DNA from: a bacterium
GTDB taxonomy: Bacteria > Desulfobacterota > DSWW01
Direction: 5' to 3'
Assembly (NCBI GenBank): GCA_028277985.1
Contig: JANQFG010000273.1
Coordinates: 95,743 to 159,742 of the forward strand
Length of the DNA stretch: 64,000 nucleotides
Part shown: positions 49,929 to 59,124 of the stretch, piece after piece
Numbering within the stretch: position 1 is the first letter of the stretch
How the letters are laid out: each line of letters begins with the position of its first letter
Notes under the pieces: generated by a model
The model's database searches: none
What the model saw: only the letters and a program-made list of their open reading frames with translations
Told to the model about the DNA's origin: nothing
Program-made: the position numbers and the translations under genes

Positions 49929-51974
49929 CTAATGAGAGCTCGGCCGGAGAACCGCGTCGACCTTTTCGTACAGGGCGGCGAGGCCTTCGGATTTCTTGAA
50001 GTGGGCGTCAACCCCCAGGTGGAGCAGTTCTTCGTGCTCCCCTTCCAGGGGATGGCCGGAAAGGATCATGACTGGAAGATCCGAGGTCTTCGATTCGTTG
50101 CGAATCCAGCGTAGGACGTCATATCCGTTCCTGCCGGGCATGATGATATCGAGAATGACCAGGTCCGGGACCCTCTTCTCCAGTGAAGAGACAGCTTCAT
50201 CCCCGTCCCGTGCCACCTCGACCTGGAAGCCCTTGTCCTCCAGTTGCATGCGCAGGGACTCCGAGACGCCCGGATCGTCGTCCACCACCAGGATAGAGCT
50301 CTTCTCCTCACCGAGCAGGAGCTGGATCTTCTCGACGAGATCCTCCTGCCTGAACGGCTTGGTCAGGTAGTCGCTGGCACCCAGAAGGATGCCCTTTTCC
50401 CTGTCTTCCACCACCGAGATGATCAGGACCGGGATGTCCTTGGTGATCGGGTCGTCCGTGAGCATCCCGAGCAGATCATATCCGCTCATGGTCGGCATCA
50501 TCAGATCCAGGGTGATCAGATCTACATGAGTCCGGTGAACCATCTCCAGGGCTTCGTTGCCGGAGGCCGCCTCCAGAACCCTGTGACCCCATCTCTGGAA
50601 TTGATAGCGCAAGAGCTTGCGCATGTTGCGATTGTCCTCGACCAGAAGGACGGTCTTCCTGCCGTCGTCTTCCGAGAGCTCCGGAATCTCTTCACCTTCC
50701 TCGATCGACCGCGCAGTGGCAGCGACCGCGGGCAGGGTGAAAAGGAAGGTGCTTCCCTTTCCCTTGCGGCCCTCTACCCAGAGGTTCCCGTCGTAGTAGG
50801 AAACAATCTCTTTGCAGATAGGCAGACCCAGCCCGGTTCCCTTCGGCTTGTCGGTCAGATGGTCGCTCAGACCCTGGCGGAACTTGTCGAAGATGAGTGC
50901 TCGGTCCTGCTCGTCGATACCTACACCCTTGTCCGACACGCTCACCCGGATCCACTCCGACGGGTCCCGAGACCGCTTTCCATGGAACACCTCGGCCCCG
51001 ATACGGATCTCTCCGCCTTCGAACGAGAACTTGATCGCATTTCCCAGGAGGTTGGTGATCACCTGTTGAACCCTGTCCCGATCCGCAAAGACGTAGGGAA
51101 GATCAGCCGGTATGTCGAGCACCAACCGCAGGGATCTCTCTTCCAGGGCGCATTTCTGCGTCTTCGCCACCTCGGTGATCACCTCGGCCAGTGACATGAG
51201 GTCGTCGTGCCAGACCATCTTGCCCGATTCGATCCTGGACAGGTCCAGAAGATCATTGATCAACCGCGTAAGCCTCTCGCTCTCGGCGTTGATGATCTCC
51301 AGGAACTCCTGTCTCTCTCCCGCAGCCACCTCGTCATAGCTCAAGAGGATCTCCGAGAAGGACCGGATCGAGGTCAGAGGCGTCCGTAATTCGTGCGATA
51401 CCGAAGAGAGGAACTCATCCTTCATCAGGTCCAGCTTCTTCAGGTCCTCGTAGGCCTCCTGGAGCTGCCGGGTGCGTTCTTCGACCAGGGTCTCCAGCTG
51501 CGCATGAATCCGCTCCAGCTTGCGCTCCGCTTCCCATTTCGCGCTCAGGGCCGAGGCAAACTGCCGAATCTCCTGTGGATGGAAAGGCTTGCGGACGTAG
51601 AGAAGTTTCTCCGGAGGAGGCGCCCGTTTCACCACCTCCATGGGATCGACGTCCGAGTTACCCGTCATCAAGACGATCTGTGTGTGTGGGTCCAGCTTAC
51701 GGATCTGCTCAGCCGCCCATATCCCATCCGGCCCTGGCGGCATGCATACATCCAGGAAGACGACCGCGAACGGCTCGCCCGCCTCTTTCGCCTCCCGAAC
51801 CGCCCGGATCGCCTCCTCGGCCTGCTCGCAGCAGGCCACATCAAATGAGACGGCCGTCTCAGGGTCCGAGCCCTGGTTCTCACAGAGGATGTGCTTGTGA
51901 AAATCCAGGATGAGCTGCTCGTCATCCGCCACGAGAATACGCAGCCTGGACGGTCTCTTGTCGGTCATATGCAT
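49929..51974 (-). CDS. Hybrid histidine kinase with one N-terminal and two C-terminal receiver domains
   Basis: 681 residues; an ATG at 51968 is an equally good start. REC1 (about 10-140) has LRILVADDEQL and VFLDVCMPPGPDGIW. A coiled coil (LETLVEERTRQLQEAYEDLK) leads to HisKA SVSHELRTPLTSIRSFSEIL and HATPase_c with VSDKGVGIDEQDRALIFDKF and GTGLGLPICKEI. REC2 (LVEDNRNMRKL, ITLDLMMPTMSGYDLL) and REC3 (VVDDDPGVSES, VILDIIMPGRNGYDVL) follow. REC3 carries KKSEGLAALYEKV, so the conserved Lys is retained. No sensor domain is visible: input probably comes through REC1 from another kinase. Divergent from the HD-GYP gene. Confidence 0.9.
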   Translation of the reverse strand: MHMTDKRPSRLRILVADDEQLILDFHKHILCENQGSDPETAVSFDVACCEQAEEAIRAVREAKEAGEPFAVVFLDVCMPPGPDGIWAAEQIRKLDPHTQIVLMTGNSDVDPMEVVKRAPPPEKLLYVRKPFHPQEIRQFASALSAKWEAERKLERIHAQLETLVEERTRQLQEAYEDLKKLDLMKDEFLSSVSHELRTPLTSIRSFSEILLSYDEVAAGERQEFLEIINAESERLTRLINDLLDLSRIESGKMVWHDDLMSLAEVITEVAKTQKCALEERSLRLVLDIPADLPYVFADRDRVQQVITNLLGNAIKFSFEGGEIRIGAEVFHGKRSRDPSEWIRVSVSDKGVGIDEQDRALIFDKFRQGLSDHLTDKPKGTGLGLPICKEIVSYYDGNLWVEGRKGKGSTFLFTLPAVAATARSIEEGEEIPELSEDDGRKTVLLVEDNRNMRKLLRYQFQRWGHRVLEAASGNEALEMVHRTHVDLITLDLMMPTMSGYDLLGMLTDDPITKDIPVLIISVVEDREKGILLGASDYLTKPFRQEDLVEKIQLLLGEEKSSILVVDDDPGVSESLRMQLEDKGFQVEVARDGDEAVSSLEKRVPDLVILDIIMPGRNGYDVLRWIRNESKTSDLPVMILSGHPLEGEHEELLHLGVDAHFKKSEGLAALYEKVDAVLRPSSH

Positions 51975-52158
51975 GGCCCAAGGGTGGAGGAGGATGTGGG
52001 GCTTTCCTGAGAACTAGAATCGGATTATTTTCCCGAAAAGATTACATTTCTCGCATTTTCCATCTTTAAAAAACTTTTTTGAACTACAGATTTCTAGCAA
52101 GTTTGCCGAAGAATAGAGATGTGAGGATAAGCATGCCTAGACCCAACAGGGGGAAAAC

Positions 52159-53310
52159 ATGGAGCCGGCACGCAAAGTAGACGGAACCCAAGACATAGAA
52201 ACACATGCGGAGAGCGTGGACGAGCATCTCGCATTGCAGGCGATACACCCTAGCGAGGATCCCGCAGAACTCGAGTATCACGACCTCTCGGATGATCTGT
52301 CTCTCGATCCCGAAGAAACGCCACCCTCCGGTGGGCTCAGGGTCAAATCCATGGGTTCCTCGGTGCTCGAACGGCTGGCCGAAGTCAACAAGGAACTGTG
52401 GCTGGTCCTTTCCCTGTTGAGCATCGCCGCGCTGATGAACTACCTGATGACCGGTCATCGTATGCTGCTTGGACTGTACACGCTCCCGACCCTGTTCTCC
52501 GCCTATTTCTACGGCAGGCGCCACGCCACCCTGACCGCTATCGCGAGCGTCTTTCTGGTTGGGCTCCTCGCGCATTTCAACACGAAGATCTTCAACAACA
52601 CAGTGGAAATGCAATTCGCCCAGGGCCGCTGGTACGACATAACGGCTTGGGCCGGCATTCTCGTGGTCACCGCTTATGCAATGGGAACTCTCCACGAGAC
52701 GAGCCGGGCTCGTCTGAAGGAGTTGCGGGATACCTATCACGGCCTTCTCCACATCCTCAGGCAGTTCGTGTCCAAGGACAAGTACACGGAGAACCACTCC
52801 TACCGGGTTTCCATCTATGCGACCAAGATCTCAGCCTATCTTCGACTCAACCCCGGAAGGATCGAGGACGTGCGCGCAGCGTCCCTGCTTCACGACATCG
52901 GGAAGCTCGACACCAGCCGGCAGCTTCTCTACAAGGCCGCGCGACTATCCCAGGACGAGTTCGTGGAAATGAAGAAGCACGTGGAAAAGAGTGCCTCCAT
53001 GCTGGAACCGGCAGGCGGGGCCCTTCGCCGGATTATCCCCATCATCCTGGCCCATCACGACAAGTTCGACGGCTCAGGCTATCACGACAAGACCGGAGAT
53101 GAGATCCCCCTGGAGTCTCGCATCATTGCCGTTGCCGATGTCTACGATTCCTTGACAAGCGACCGCCCCTACCGCAAGGCCATGTCTCCTTACGAGGCGA
53201 AGGCGATCATTGCAAAGGGCTCGGGCACGGAGTTCGATCCGAAGGTGGTCAAGGCCTTCCTGGCGGCCTTCAAAAAAGGGGAACTGGAGATTCCCGAAGT
53301 GGTCCTATAG
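52159..53310 (+). CDS. Membrane-bound HD-GYP domain protein (probable c-di-GMP phosphodiesterase)
   Basis: 383 residues. An acidic N-terminal tail (about 1-65) precedes four hydrophobic segments (LWLVLSLLSIAALMNYLM; LLGLYTLPTLFSAYFY; ATLTAIASVFLVGLLAHF; ITAWAGILVVTAYAMG). The HD-GYP domain follows: LLHDIGKLD, then AHHDKFDGSGYHDKTGDEIP and AVADVYDSLTSDRPYRKAMS. The signature GYP triad reads GYH here; the metal-binding HD, HH and D residues are kept. It should hydrolyse cyclic di-GMP at the inner membrane. Divergent orientation with the hybrid kinase (184-base shared gap) suggests a common signalling pathway. Confidence 0.87.
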   Translation: MEPARKVDGTQDIETHAESVDEHLALQAIHPSEDPAELEYHDLSDDLSLDPEETPPSGGLRVKSMGSSVLERLAEVNKELWLVLSLLSIAALMNYLMTGHRMLLGLYTLPTLFSAYFYGRRHATLTAIASVFLVGLLAHFNTKIFNNTVEMQFAQGRWYDITAWAGILVVTAYAMGTLHETSRARLKELRDTYHGLLHILRQFVSKDKYTENHSYRVSIYATKISAYLRLNPGRIEDVRAASLLHDIGKLDTSRQLLYKAARLSQDEFVEMKKHVEKSASMLEPAGGALRRIIPIILAHHDKFDGSGYHDKTGDEIPLESRIIAVADVYDSLTSDRPYRKAMSPYEAKAIIAKGSGTEFDPKVVKAFLAAFKKGELEIPEVVL

Positions 53311-53581
53311 CTGCGGTCCCCTTGTTGCCAAACGATTTGCTTGGCCTCCCTGTTCCGGCAACATAGTCCCTCGTCCCCTGCAACGAAACTCCTGCACCGG
53401 AGGCGTATGCGACGGTGCACCCGTGGTATTTCGGAGCCTGATCCCTGATCCCTCTGTTCGTGCTCTACCCTTTGCCTTTCATTTTCCTTTTTCCCTTCTC
53501 TCCAAGCATCCTTGACTGTTCTCGGACAATCCCATTAGATAATAGGTTCCTCCTGAAACCGATTGCTTGGGGACACGCAGC
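53311..53581. other. Spacer with fragmentary repeat
   Basis: About 270 bases without a gene. It contains GCCTGATCCCTGATCCCT near 53437-53455, a single half of the GGGGTCAGGGATC palindrome family, with no complementary arm nearby. The final 40 bases hold the untranslated leader of the activase gene (GGGGA about eight bases before its ATG). Confidence 0.4.
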
Positions 53582-56500
53582 ATGCGGATGGGCATCGATA
53601 TCGGCTCCTGCTACATCAAGGCCGTAGCACTGGACTCCACCGAAAGGATGGTTGCTCATCATTTTGGACCCCACAACGGACAGCCCCTCGAGGTGATCCG
53701 CCGCTTCCAGGAAAGCCTCCAGGCAGAGATCCTTACCGTGGGCATTACCGGCTCCCTGTCGGGGCTCCTTTCCCGAAACGGAAACCACCGCATCGATGAT
53801 GTCCAATCGATGATCCGGGGGAGCGCCCACCTGGATGGAAGCTGCCGCAACATCCTTCATCTGGGAGCGAGCCACATCTCGCTCATCAAGGTCGGCGAAG
53901 ACGGGGATCTGCTGGATTTCCGCACCAATTCGGTCTGCGCGGCCGGCACCGGTTCGTTCCTCGACCAGCAGGCCGGGCGGATGGAAATCGGCATCTCCGA
54001 GTGCTCTCGTTTCAAGGGCGTCGAGAACCCCCCTTCCGTGGCCGCACGGTGTGCGGTCTTTGCAAAGTCCGACCTGATACACCGACAGCAGGAAGGCTAC
54101 AGCATTCCGCAGCTCTGGTGCGGTCTGTGCCGCGGACTCTCCTTTACAATCGCGAACACCCTGCTGCTTGGCGAGCCGCTCCGAGGCAAGACCGGCGTCA
54201 TCGGGGGTGTTGCACTGAACAACGAGGTGGTCCGATGGCTGAAACAGGTGATCGGACAGGATCTGTTCGTCATCGAGCATCCACACCTCGTGGCCGCCGT
54301 CGGCGCTGCCTTGCTCGCCGAGAACGGCAACGGCGGGGGCGCAATTGCAATTGCAGAAGAATCCCCTCCCCTCGAACCGAGGCCCTCTTCACCATCTCGA
54401 CCTCCCCTGCGCCTCGAGCGATCCGTTTTTCCGCGGGAAGAGATCTTTCGAGAGTTTGTGGACGAAGACGATAACGAAGTACGCATCCTGGAACCCCTCC
54501 GGGGACGATACACCGTGAGTCTCGGCATGGATATTGGCTCCACATCCACCAAGATCGCCGTTCTCAACGAAGACGACAGGGTCCTTCTGGACATATACAG
54601 AAGGACTTCGGGCGACCCGATACGGGCGATGAAGAAACTGCTCGAGCGGGCGGACGTTCTGCTCGCAGAATCGGACGCCGTATTCGAGGTTGCGGCCTGC
54701 GGTACCACCGGGTCGGGCCGAAAACTGCTCGGCCAGATCCTCGGCGCAGACCGGATCGTCAACGAGATCACGGCGCACGCACGCGGGGCACGGCTCCTGT
54801 TCGGAGAGGAGATCGAAACGATCTTCGAGATCGGCGGGCAGGATGCCAAGTACGTTCACATGCGCGGGGGCCGGGTCGACCATGTGAACATGAATTATGT
54901 CTGCGCGGCAGGGACCGGCTCCTTTGTAGAGGAACAGGCGAACAAGCTCGGGTTCGGCATCGACGAAATCGGGGACCGGGTCCTCGGCATAGCGCCCCCC
55001 TTCACCTCCGAACGATGTACGGTCTTCATGGAGCGGGACGTGGAGAAGCTCCTCCAAGAAGGGTTCTCCCGCGTGGATGCGATGGCGGCCGTTCTTTACT
55101 CTGTCTGTTTCAACTATCTGACAAAGGTCGTTGGCAACCGGCCCGTCACAGGGAAGAAGATCCTTTTTCAGGGCGCCACGGCAAAAAACAAGGGGCTGGT
55201 GGCCGCCTTCGAGATCATCCTTTCTCGAGAGATCGTCACCTCTCACTTCTGCCACGTCACGGGTGCGATCGGTGCGGCAAAGCTGGCCAGGGAGGAAGCA
55301 ACCTCAGCGGACAGAGGCTCCTCTTTTAGGGGTCTGGACTTCTACAAGCGGGACGTACGGGTCACCTACGACGATTGCGGGCTCTGCCAGAACCGCTGCA
55401 AGATCACCCGTGCCGGAATCGAGGGAACGGAAGAAACGCCTTCCTGGGGGTACATGTGCGGTCGGGAGCCGGAGGATGCAAAGAAGAAGCCGAACAGGCT
55501 GTTCCAGCCCTTTGAAGCCCGAAGGCGGCTCTTCACAAAGGGCGGAACCTCACAGGAGCAAAGGGAGGGAGCCCCCGGGGTGACCCTACCCATGGCGCTG
55601 GCAACCTATGCTCATCTTCCTCTCTGGCGCGCCTTCTTCGGGGAGCTCGGCATCCCGGTGCATACCACAGGGCAGACGAGTCGGGAAACCACAGAGGCGG
55701 GCATCTCGAGCTCCACGGCCGAGTTCTGCTTCCCCATCAAGATCTTTCTGGGCCACGTGTCTTTGGCCGCCCGCTCGGACGAGCCCCTGTTCATCCCCCA
55801 TCTGATCGCGGGAGAGAAGACTCGCATCACCATCAAGTCGGCCTTCTGCCCGTACGTGCAGGCCGCTCCTTCGATCGCCCGCTCTTCGGAAGCCCTTTCC
55901 GAGGCGATGCGGGGCCGGCTCATGAGCCCGGTCATCGATTTCGCCATGCCGGATCCGATCAATGTCAAGGAACTGCATACGGCTCTGAAGCCCTTCGGAA
56001 TCCGAAAAGGACGGGTAGCAAGGGCATGGAAGGAAGGACTCCGGGCGTTGGAGGCGTACCGGGAGGCGTGCAGGCGAGAGGGCTCGCGGATCCTGGAGGA
56101 AATCGAACAGACCGGCGAAAAGGCGGTCGTCGTGGTGGGAAGGTACTACAACCTGTTCGACGGCGGAGTCAACCTGGAGATTCCGAGAAAGGTCTCCGAG
56201 CTGGGCTACCGGGTCATCCCGTACGAGTTTCTTCCTTTCAGCGAAGAGGATCTGGACCCCTTCTTCCAGAACATGTTCTGGTACTACGGACAGCGCATCC
56301 TGAACACGGCCCGGTTCGTCAGGGAGAACCGGAATCTCTTCCTCTTGTACCTGACGAATTTCTCGTGCGGGCCCGACTCGTTCATCCTGACCTATGTGGA
56401 CGAGATCATGGGCAGCAAGCCATCCCTTACCCTCGAACTGGACGAGCACAGTGCCGACACCGGGTACGGCACCCGGCTCGAGGCGTTTTCCGACCTGATG

Positions 56501-57730
56501 GCGGAGTACGGGGAGGCGCCCAGAGAAGAGACTCGGCTCTATGTCAAACAAGCCCCCGGGGACCTGCGCGATAAGCGTGTCCTGATCGTTCCAATGCACA
56601 TCGGAGTGGTCCCGATGTTTGCTGCGGCCTTTGAGAAGCACGGGTACGAGACCCTGATGCTCCCGGAGATCACCCCCGAGCAGTTCGAGCTCGGCCGAAA
56701 GCACACCCGCGGGAGCGAATGCCTGCCCGCACACGTGACGACCGGGAGTCTTCTAAACGCACTGGAGGAATACAACCTCAAGCCCGAGGAGACGGCCCTT
56801 TTCATGCCGACCAGCGACGGCCCGTGCCGGTTCGGCCAGTACGCTTCCCTTCACCGGATCGTCCTGAACAAGCTGGGATACGAAGATCTGACGATCGTCT
56901 CCCCATCCGCGCAGAACGCATACATGGGGCTTCCGGACGAGTTGCGGAAGGACTTGTGGAAGGCGATCCTCGTGGGCGACCTGCTCCTGAAGTTCTACTG
57001 TCGCATCGCCCCCTTCGAAAGGACGGCGGGCGAGACCAGGCAGGCCTTCGATTCCATCGTGGGCGATTCTGCCCGCTCGTTCCGCGACGGCGCCTCCTTC
57101 ACGAGCGTTCTCAGGGACGCGGCGGCCGGCTTCTCCCGGATCGAAAGAATGGAAGTTTCCAGACCGCTCATCGGGATCGTGGGAGAGATCTTCGTGCGCT
57201 GCAATCCGTTCTCCTGCGACCGGGTGGTGGACCGGATCATCGAGGCCGGCGCAGAACCCTGGCTCGCGCCGATGAGCGAGTGGATCCTGTTCACATCCTT
57301 TATCCATCGCTACGAGGCGAGAAAGACGAAAGACCTGGTAGAGATGATCAAATCCTACCTGGGCAACAGCTTCCTCTCCAGGCTCGAACACCAGGCCTAC
57401 GAGGCTGCCGGAGAACTCCTGGATTCGCGTCACGAACCCCCGATGGCGGACATGGTCGAGAGGGGCCAAGAGTACCTGCCCGTCGAGTTCAACGCCGAGG
57501 CGATTCTCTCCGCAGGCAGGGCATCCCTGTTCATCGACAGGGACGGCGCCGACATGATCGTAAACGTCTCTCCCTTCACCTGTATGCCGGGAACGATTAC
57601 CGGAGCCATCTTCCGGCAGATGAGCAACCGGAAGGGGACCCCGATCGTGAACATGTATTACGACGGAACCGTCGGGGTCAACGAAAGGATCTCGACCTTC
57701 CTGCGAAACCTGAAGCATACACGTTCTTGA
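53582..57730 (+). CDS. Large BadF/BcrA/HgdC-type activase with DUF2229 domain
   Basis: 1382 residues from the ATG at 53582. Two ASKHA ATPase modules in tandem: GIDIGSCYIKAVALD then VCAAGTGSFLDQQAGRMEIG (about 1-260), and LGMDIGSTSTKIAVL, IFEIGGQDAKYVHM, YVCAAGTGSFVEEQANKLGF (about 315-590). Cys residues in CAAGTGSF and in ARCAVFAKSDL/ERCTVFMERDV could bind the 4Fe-4S cluster between subunits. A linker with DDCGLCQNRCKI (CxxCxxxC) follows, then the DUF2229 part (HTTGQTSRETTEAGISSSTA, AEFCFPIKIFLGHV). Family members use ATP to inject electrons into 2-hydroxyacyl-CoA dehydratases or benzoyl-CoA reductases. No such partner is nearby, so the target is unknown. Confidence 0.87.
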   Translation: MRMGIDIGSCYIKAVALDSTERMVAHHFGPHNGQPLEVIRRFQESLQAEILTVGITGSLSGLLSRNGNHRIDDVQSMIRGSAHLDGSCRNILHLGASHISLIKVGEDGDLLDFRTNSVCAAGTGSFLDQQAGRMEIGISECSRFKGVENPPSVAARCAVFAKSDLIHRQQEGYSIPQLWCGLCRGLSFTIANTLLLGEPLRGKTGVIGGVALNNEVVRWLKQVIGQDLFVIEHPHLVAAVGAALLAENGNGGGAIAIAEESPPLEPRPSSPSRPPLRLERSVFPREEIFREFVDEDDNEVRILEPLRGRYTVSLGMDIGSTSTKIAVLNEDDRVLLDIYRRTSGDPIRAMKKLLERADVLLAESDAVFEVAACGTTGSGRKLLGQILGADRIVNEITAHARGARLLFGEEIETIFEIGGQDAKYVHMRGGRVDHVNMNYVCAAGTGSFVEEQANKLGFGIDEIGDRVLGIAPPFTSERCTVFMERDVEKLLQEGFSRVDAMAAVLYSVCFNYLTKVVGNRPVTGKKILFQGATAKNKGLVAAFEIILSREIVTSHFCHVTGAIGAAKLAREEATSADRGSSFRGLDFYKRDVRVTYDDCGLCQNRCKITRAGIEGTEETPSWGYMCGREPEDAKKKPNRLFQPFEARRRLFTKGGTSQEQREGAPGVTLPMALATYAHLPLWRAFFGELGIPVHTTGQTSRETTEAGISSSTAEFCFPIKIFLGHVSLAARSDEPLFIPHLIAGEKTRITIKSAFCPYVQAAPSIARSSEALSEAMRGRLMSPVIDFAMPDPINVKELHTALKPFGIRKGRVARAWKEGLRALEAYREACRREGSRILEEIEQTGEKAVVVVGRYYNLFDGGVNLEIPRKVSELGYRVIPYEFLPFSEEDLDPFFQNMFWYYGQRILNTARFVRENRNLFLLYLTNFSCGPDSFILTYVDEIMGSKPSLTLELDEHSADTGYGTRLEAFSDLMAEYGEAPREETRLYVKQAPGDLRDKRVLIVPMHIGVVPMFAAAFEKHGYETLMLPEITPEQFELGRKHTRGSECLPAHVTTGSLLNALEEYNLKPEETALFMPTSDGPCRFGQYASLHRIVLNKLGYEDLTIVSPSAQNAYMGLPDELRKDLWKAILVGDLLLKFYCRIAPFERTAGETRQAFDSIVGDSARSFRDGASFTSVLRDAAAGFSRIERMEVSRPLIGIVGEIFVRCNPFSCDRVVDRIIEAGAEPWLAPMSEWILFTSFIHRYEARKTKDLVEMIKSYLGNSFLSRLEHQAYEAAGELLDSRHEPPMADMVERGQEYLPVEFNAEAILSAGRASLFIDRDGADMIVNVSPFTCMPGTITGAIFRQMSNRKGTPIVNMYYDGTVGVNERISTFLRNLKHTRS

Positions 57731-57837
57731 CACTCCATAACACGTCCCCTATGCTGCTGTAGCTCAGAGTCGGCTTTGTCACTGCGCTGAGAACATACAA
57801 GGTCTTTCGGAACCCTGTTCAGGAAAGGGGAAACCCC

Positions 57838-58356
57838 ATGAATCATGCGAAAAGAGCACTCCTCCTCCTTCTGTTTGCGGCCCTTGTGGTCGGGTGCGCC
57901 CAGACCAAGGAGAGGACCACGATGCGCCCGAAGGTCCCGGAATCCGTGGCGGAACTGCAGGAAATCAACCTGAACATGCTGTACGGGATCATCGAGAACC
58001 TCGATATGGAGATTGCCGCTGTCAAGCAGGTCCCGCCCACGGAGTATCCCATGTACAACAAGCTCCGCGCCACAGACCTGGCCGGGATGGAGGCCCGAAA
58101 AGATATGATGTCCATCCTGGTGAGTCACTGCCGGTTCTCCAGAGACCTGCTCTTGGAGGCGGACAAGGATCCTGAGCAGAAGACTCGGATTCTCAAGGAG
58201 TGGGAAAAGCACAAAGGGGAAATGAACGCCCTTCTACACGCGGCGGACAAGAAGGTGAACGGCCTGGAGCGGGAGAGACTTAGGCTCGAGTTCGGTCTCG
58301 TTGAGGCCGCCCTGAAGCACAAGTTAGGAGTACGCGATGACTCGAAATCCGAGTAA
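57838..58356 (+). CDS. Helical lipoprotein, function unknown
   Basis: 172 residues. Signal MNHAKRALLLLLFAALVVGC with lipobox VVGC. The mature protein is a helical bundle: MLYGIIENLDMEIAAVKQ, MEARKDMMSILVSHCRFSRD and GEMNALLHAADKKVNGLE. No family recognised. Overlaps the next lipoprotein gene by 20 bases, so they are co-translated. It follows the activase gene by 107 bases. Confidence 0.7.
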   Translation: MNHAKRALLLLLFAALVVGCAQTKERTTMRPKVPESVAELQEINLNMLYGIIENLDMEIAAVKQVPPTEYPMYNKLRATDLAGMEARKDMMSILVSHCRFSRDLLLEADKDPEQKTRILKEWEKHKGEMNALLHAADKKVNGLERERLRLEFGLVEAALKHKLGVRDDSKSE

Positions 58357-58816
58357 GGCTTTGTTCCGGATGAGGGACAGGCTCTTTCCTCTTCTGCTGA
58401 TCCTTTGCACTACGGCATGCAGCTCCGGGGCGGATACGGTTCGCTTCACCAGCCAGGACTATCCCCCGACACCGTCGGTCAGCGACGTGGCGGTCCTGGA
58501 GAAGGCACCGGAGGATCGCTCTTACATCAAGCTTGCGCAGATCACCATGGGGAACAGCAAGAAGTCCGGAGCCAACCTGTCCGTGAAGATCCGTGAAGAG
58601 GCAGCCAAGCTTGGAGCCGATGCCGTCATCTTCTCGGACCCGGTCATGTCCTTCAGCGGCGGGACGCAGTACGCCCCGGTATACAGACCCTGGGGGTACT
58701 ACTCCCCCTATTACGGCGGGTATTACGGCGGGGCCTACATGACGACCCGCCCGATCCCCTACAAGACGAGGAAGAACACGCTGTCCGGCGTGGCCATCCG
58801 CTTCACGGACACTTGA
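58337..58816 (+). CDS. Small lipoprotein with YbjQ/RcsF-like core and Tyr/Gly-rich tail
   Basis: 159 residues; signal with lipobox-like TTAC (LFPLLLILCTTACSSGAD). The core SVSDVAVLEKAPEDRSYIKL then VKIREEAAKLGADAVIF resembles the beta-alpha-beta unit of RcsF/YbjQ-like lipoproteins, where an AAxxGADAVI helix is typical. A Tyr/Gly-rich stretch (PWGYYSPYYGGYYGGAY) follows. Probably an outer-membrane lipoprotein in stress sensing or envelope structure; exact role not known. Confidence 0.65.
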   Translation: MTRNPSKALFRMRDRLFPLLLILCTTACSSGADTVRFTSQDYPPTPSVSDVAVLEKAPEDRSYIKLAQITMGNSKKSGANLSVKIREEAAKLGADAVIFSDPVMSFSGGTQYAPVYRPWGYYSPYYGGYYGGAYMTTRPIPYKTRKNTLSGVAIRFTDT

Positions 58817-59030
58817 GACCGGCCTGACCCCGCGTCCAGAGGGGTCAGGGGTCAGGGAACAGGGGGCGGGCCCCTCGACCTCTCGCCGCAGGGTGAAGAG
58901 GGGACGGATCTATTTTTCAATTTCCGTCCCCTTTTCACCCTGCAGAAAAATGGATCCGTCCCCTTTTTCCCTTTCTTCCTGAAGCCATGGGATTCCCGGC
59001 CTCGAGGAAACAGCGCCTCCCATCGGATTT
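58817..59030. repeat. Interleaved inverted repeats (GGGGACGGATC and GGGGTCAGG families)
   Basis: Two overlapping stems compete: GGGGACGGATCTATTTTTC (58900-58918) pairs with GAAAAATGGATCCGTCCCC (58945-58963), one mismatch. GCAGGGTGAAGAGGGGACGG (from 58888) pairs with CGTCCCCTTTTCACCCTGC (to 58943), one mismatch. Upstream at 58835-58860 lie GGGGTCAGGGGTCAGGG tandem units. The remainder of the spacer holds no gene. This arrangement fits a MITE/REP remnant. Confidence 0.65.
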
Positions 59031-59034
59031 CCCC

Positions 59035-59063
59035 TTGACAGACCTCTTTACTCTTAGTAAAGT
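59035..59063 (+). promoter_or_regulatory. Promoter of the TetR gene in the acyl-CoA locus
   Basis: TTGACA (59035-59040) and TAAAGT (59058-59063) with a 17-base spacer, 62 bases before the ATG at 59125. Confidence 0.65.
59046..59062. promoter_or_regulatory. Inverted-repeat operator within the TetR promoter
   Basis: CTTTACT-CTT-AGTAAAG, perfect 7-bp arms with a 3-base spacer, lying between and over the -35 and -10 hexamers of the promoter. It is the probable binding site of the TetR protein encoded downstream. It differs in spacing from the TTAGTAAGTAnTTACTAA sites. Confidence 0.7.
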
Positions 59064-59124
59064 TGCTAACCCCTCGGTTTAAAGAGGGGCCGGCCACTCA
59101 ACAGCACCTCAGAGGGCTTGATTC

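Noticed and set aside
57765..57800. Possible tRNA (TAGCTCAGAG-like D-arm sequence)
   Set aside because: No acceptor, anticodon or T-arm can be folded around it.
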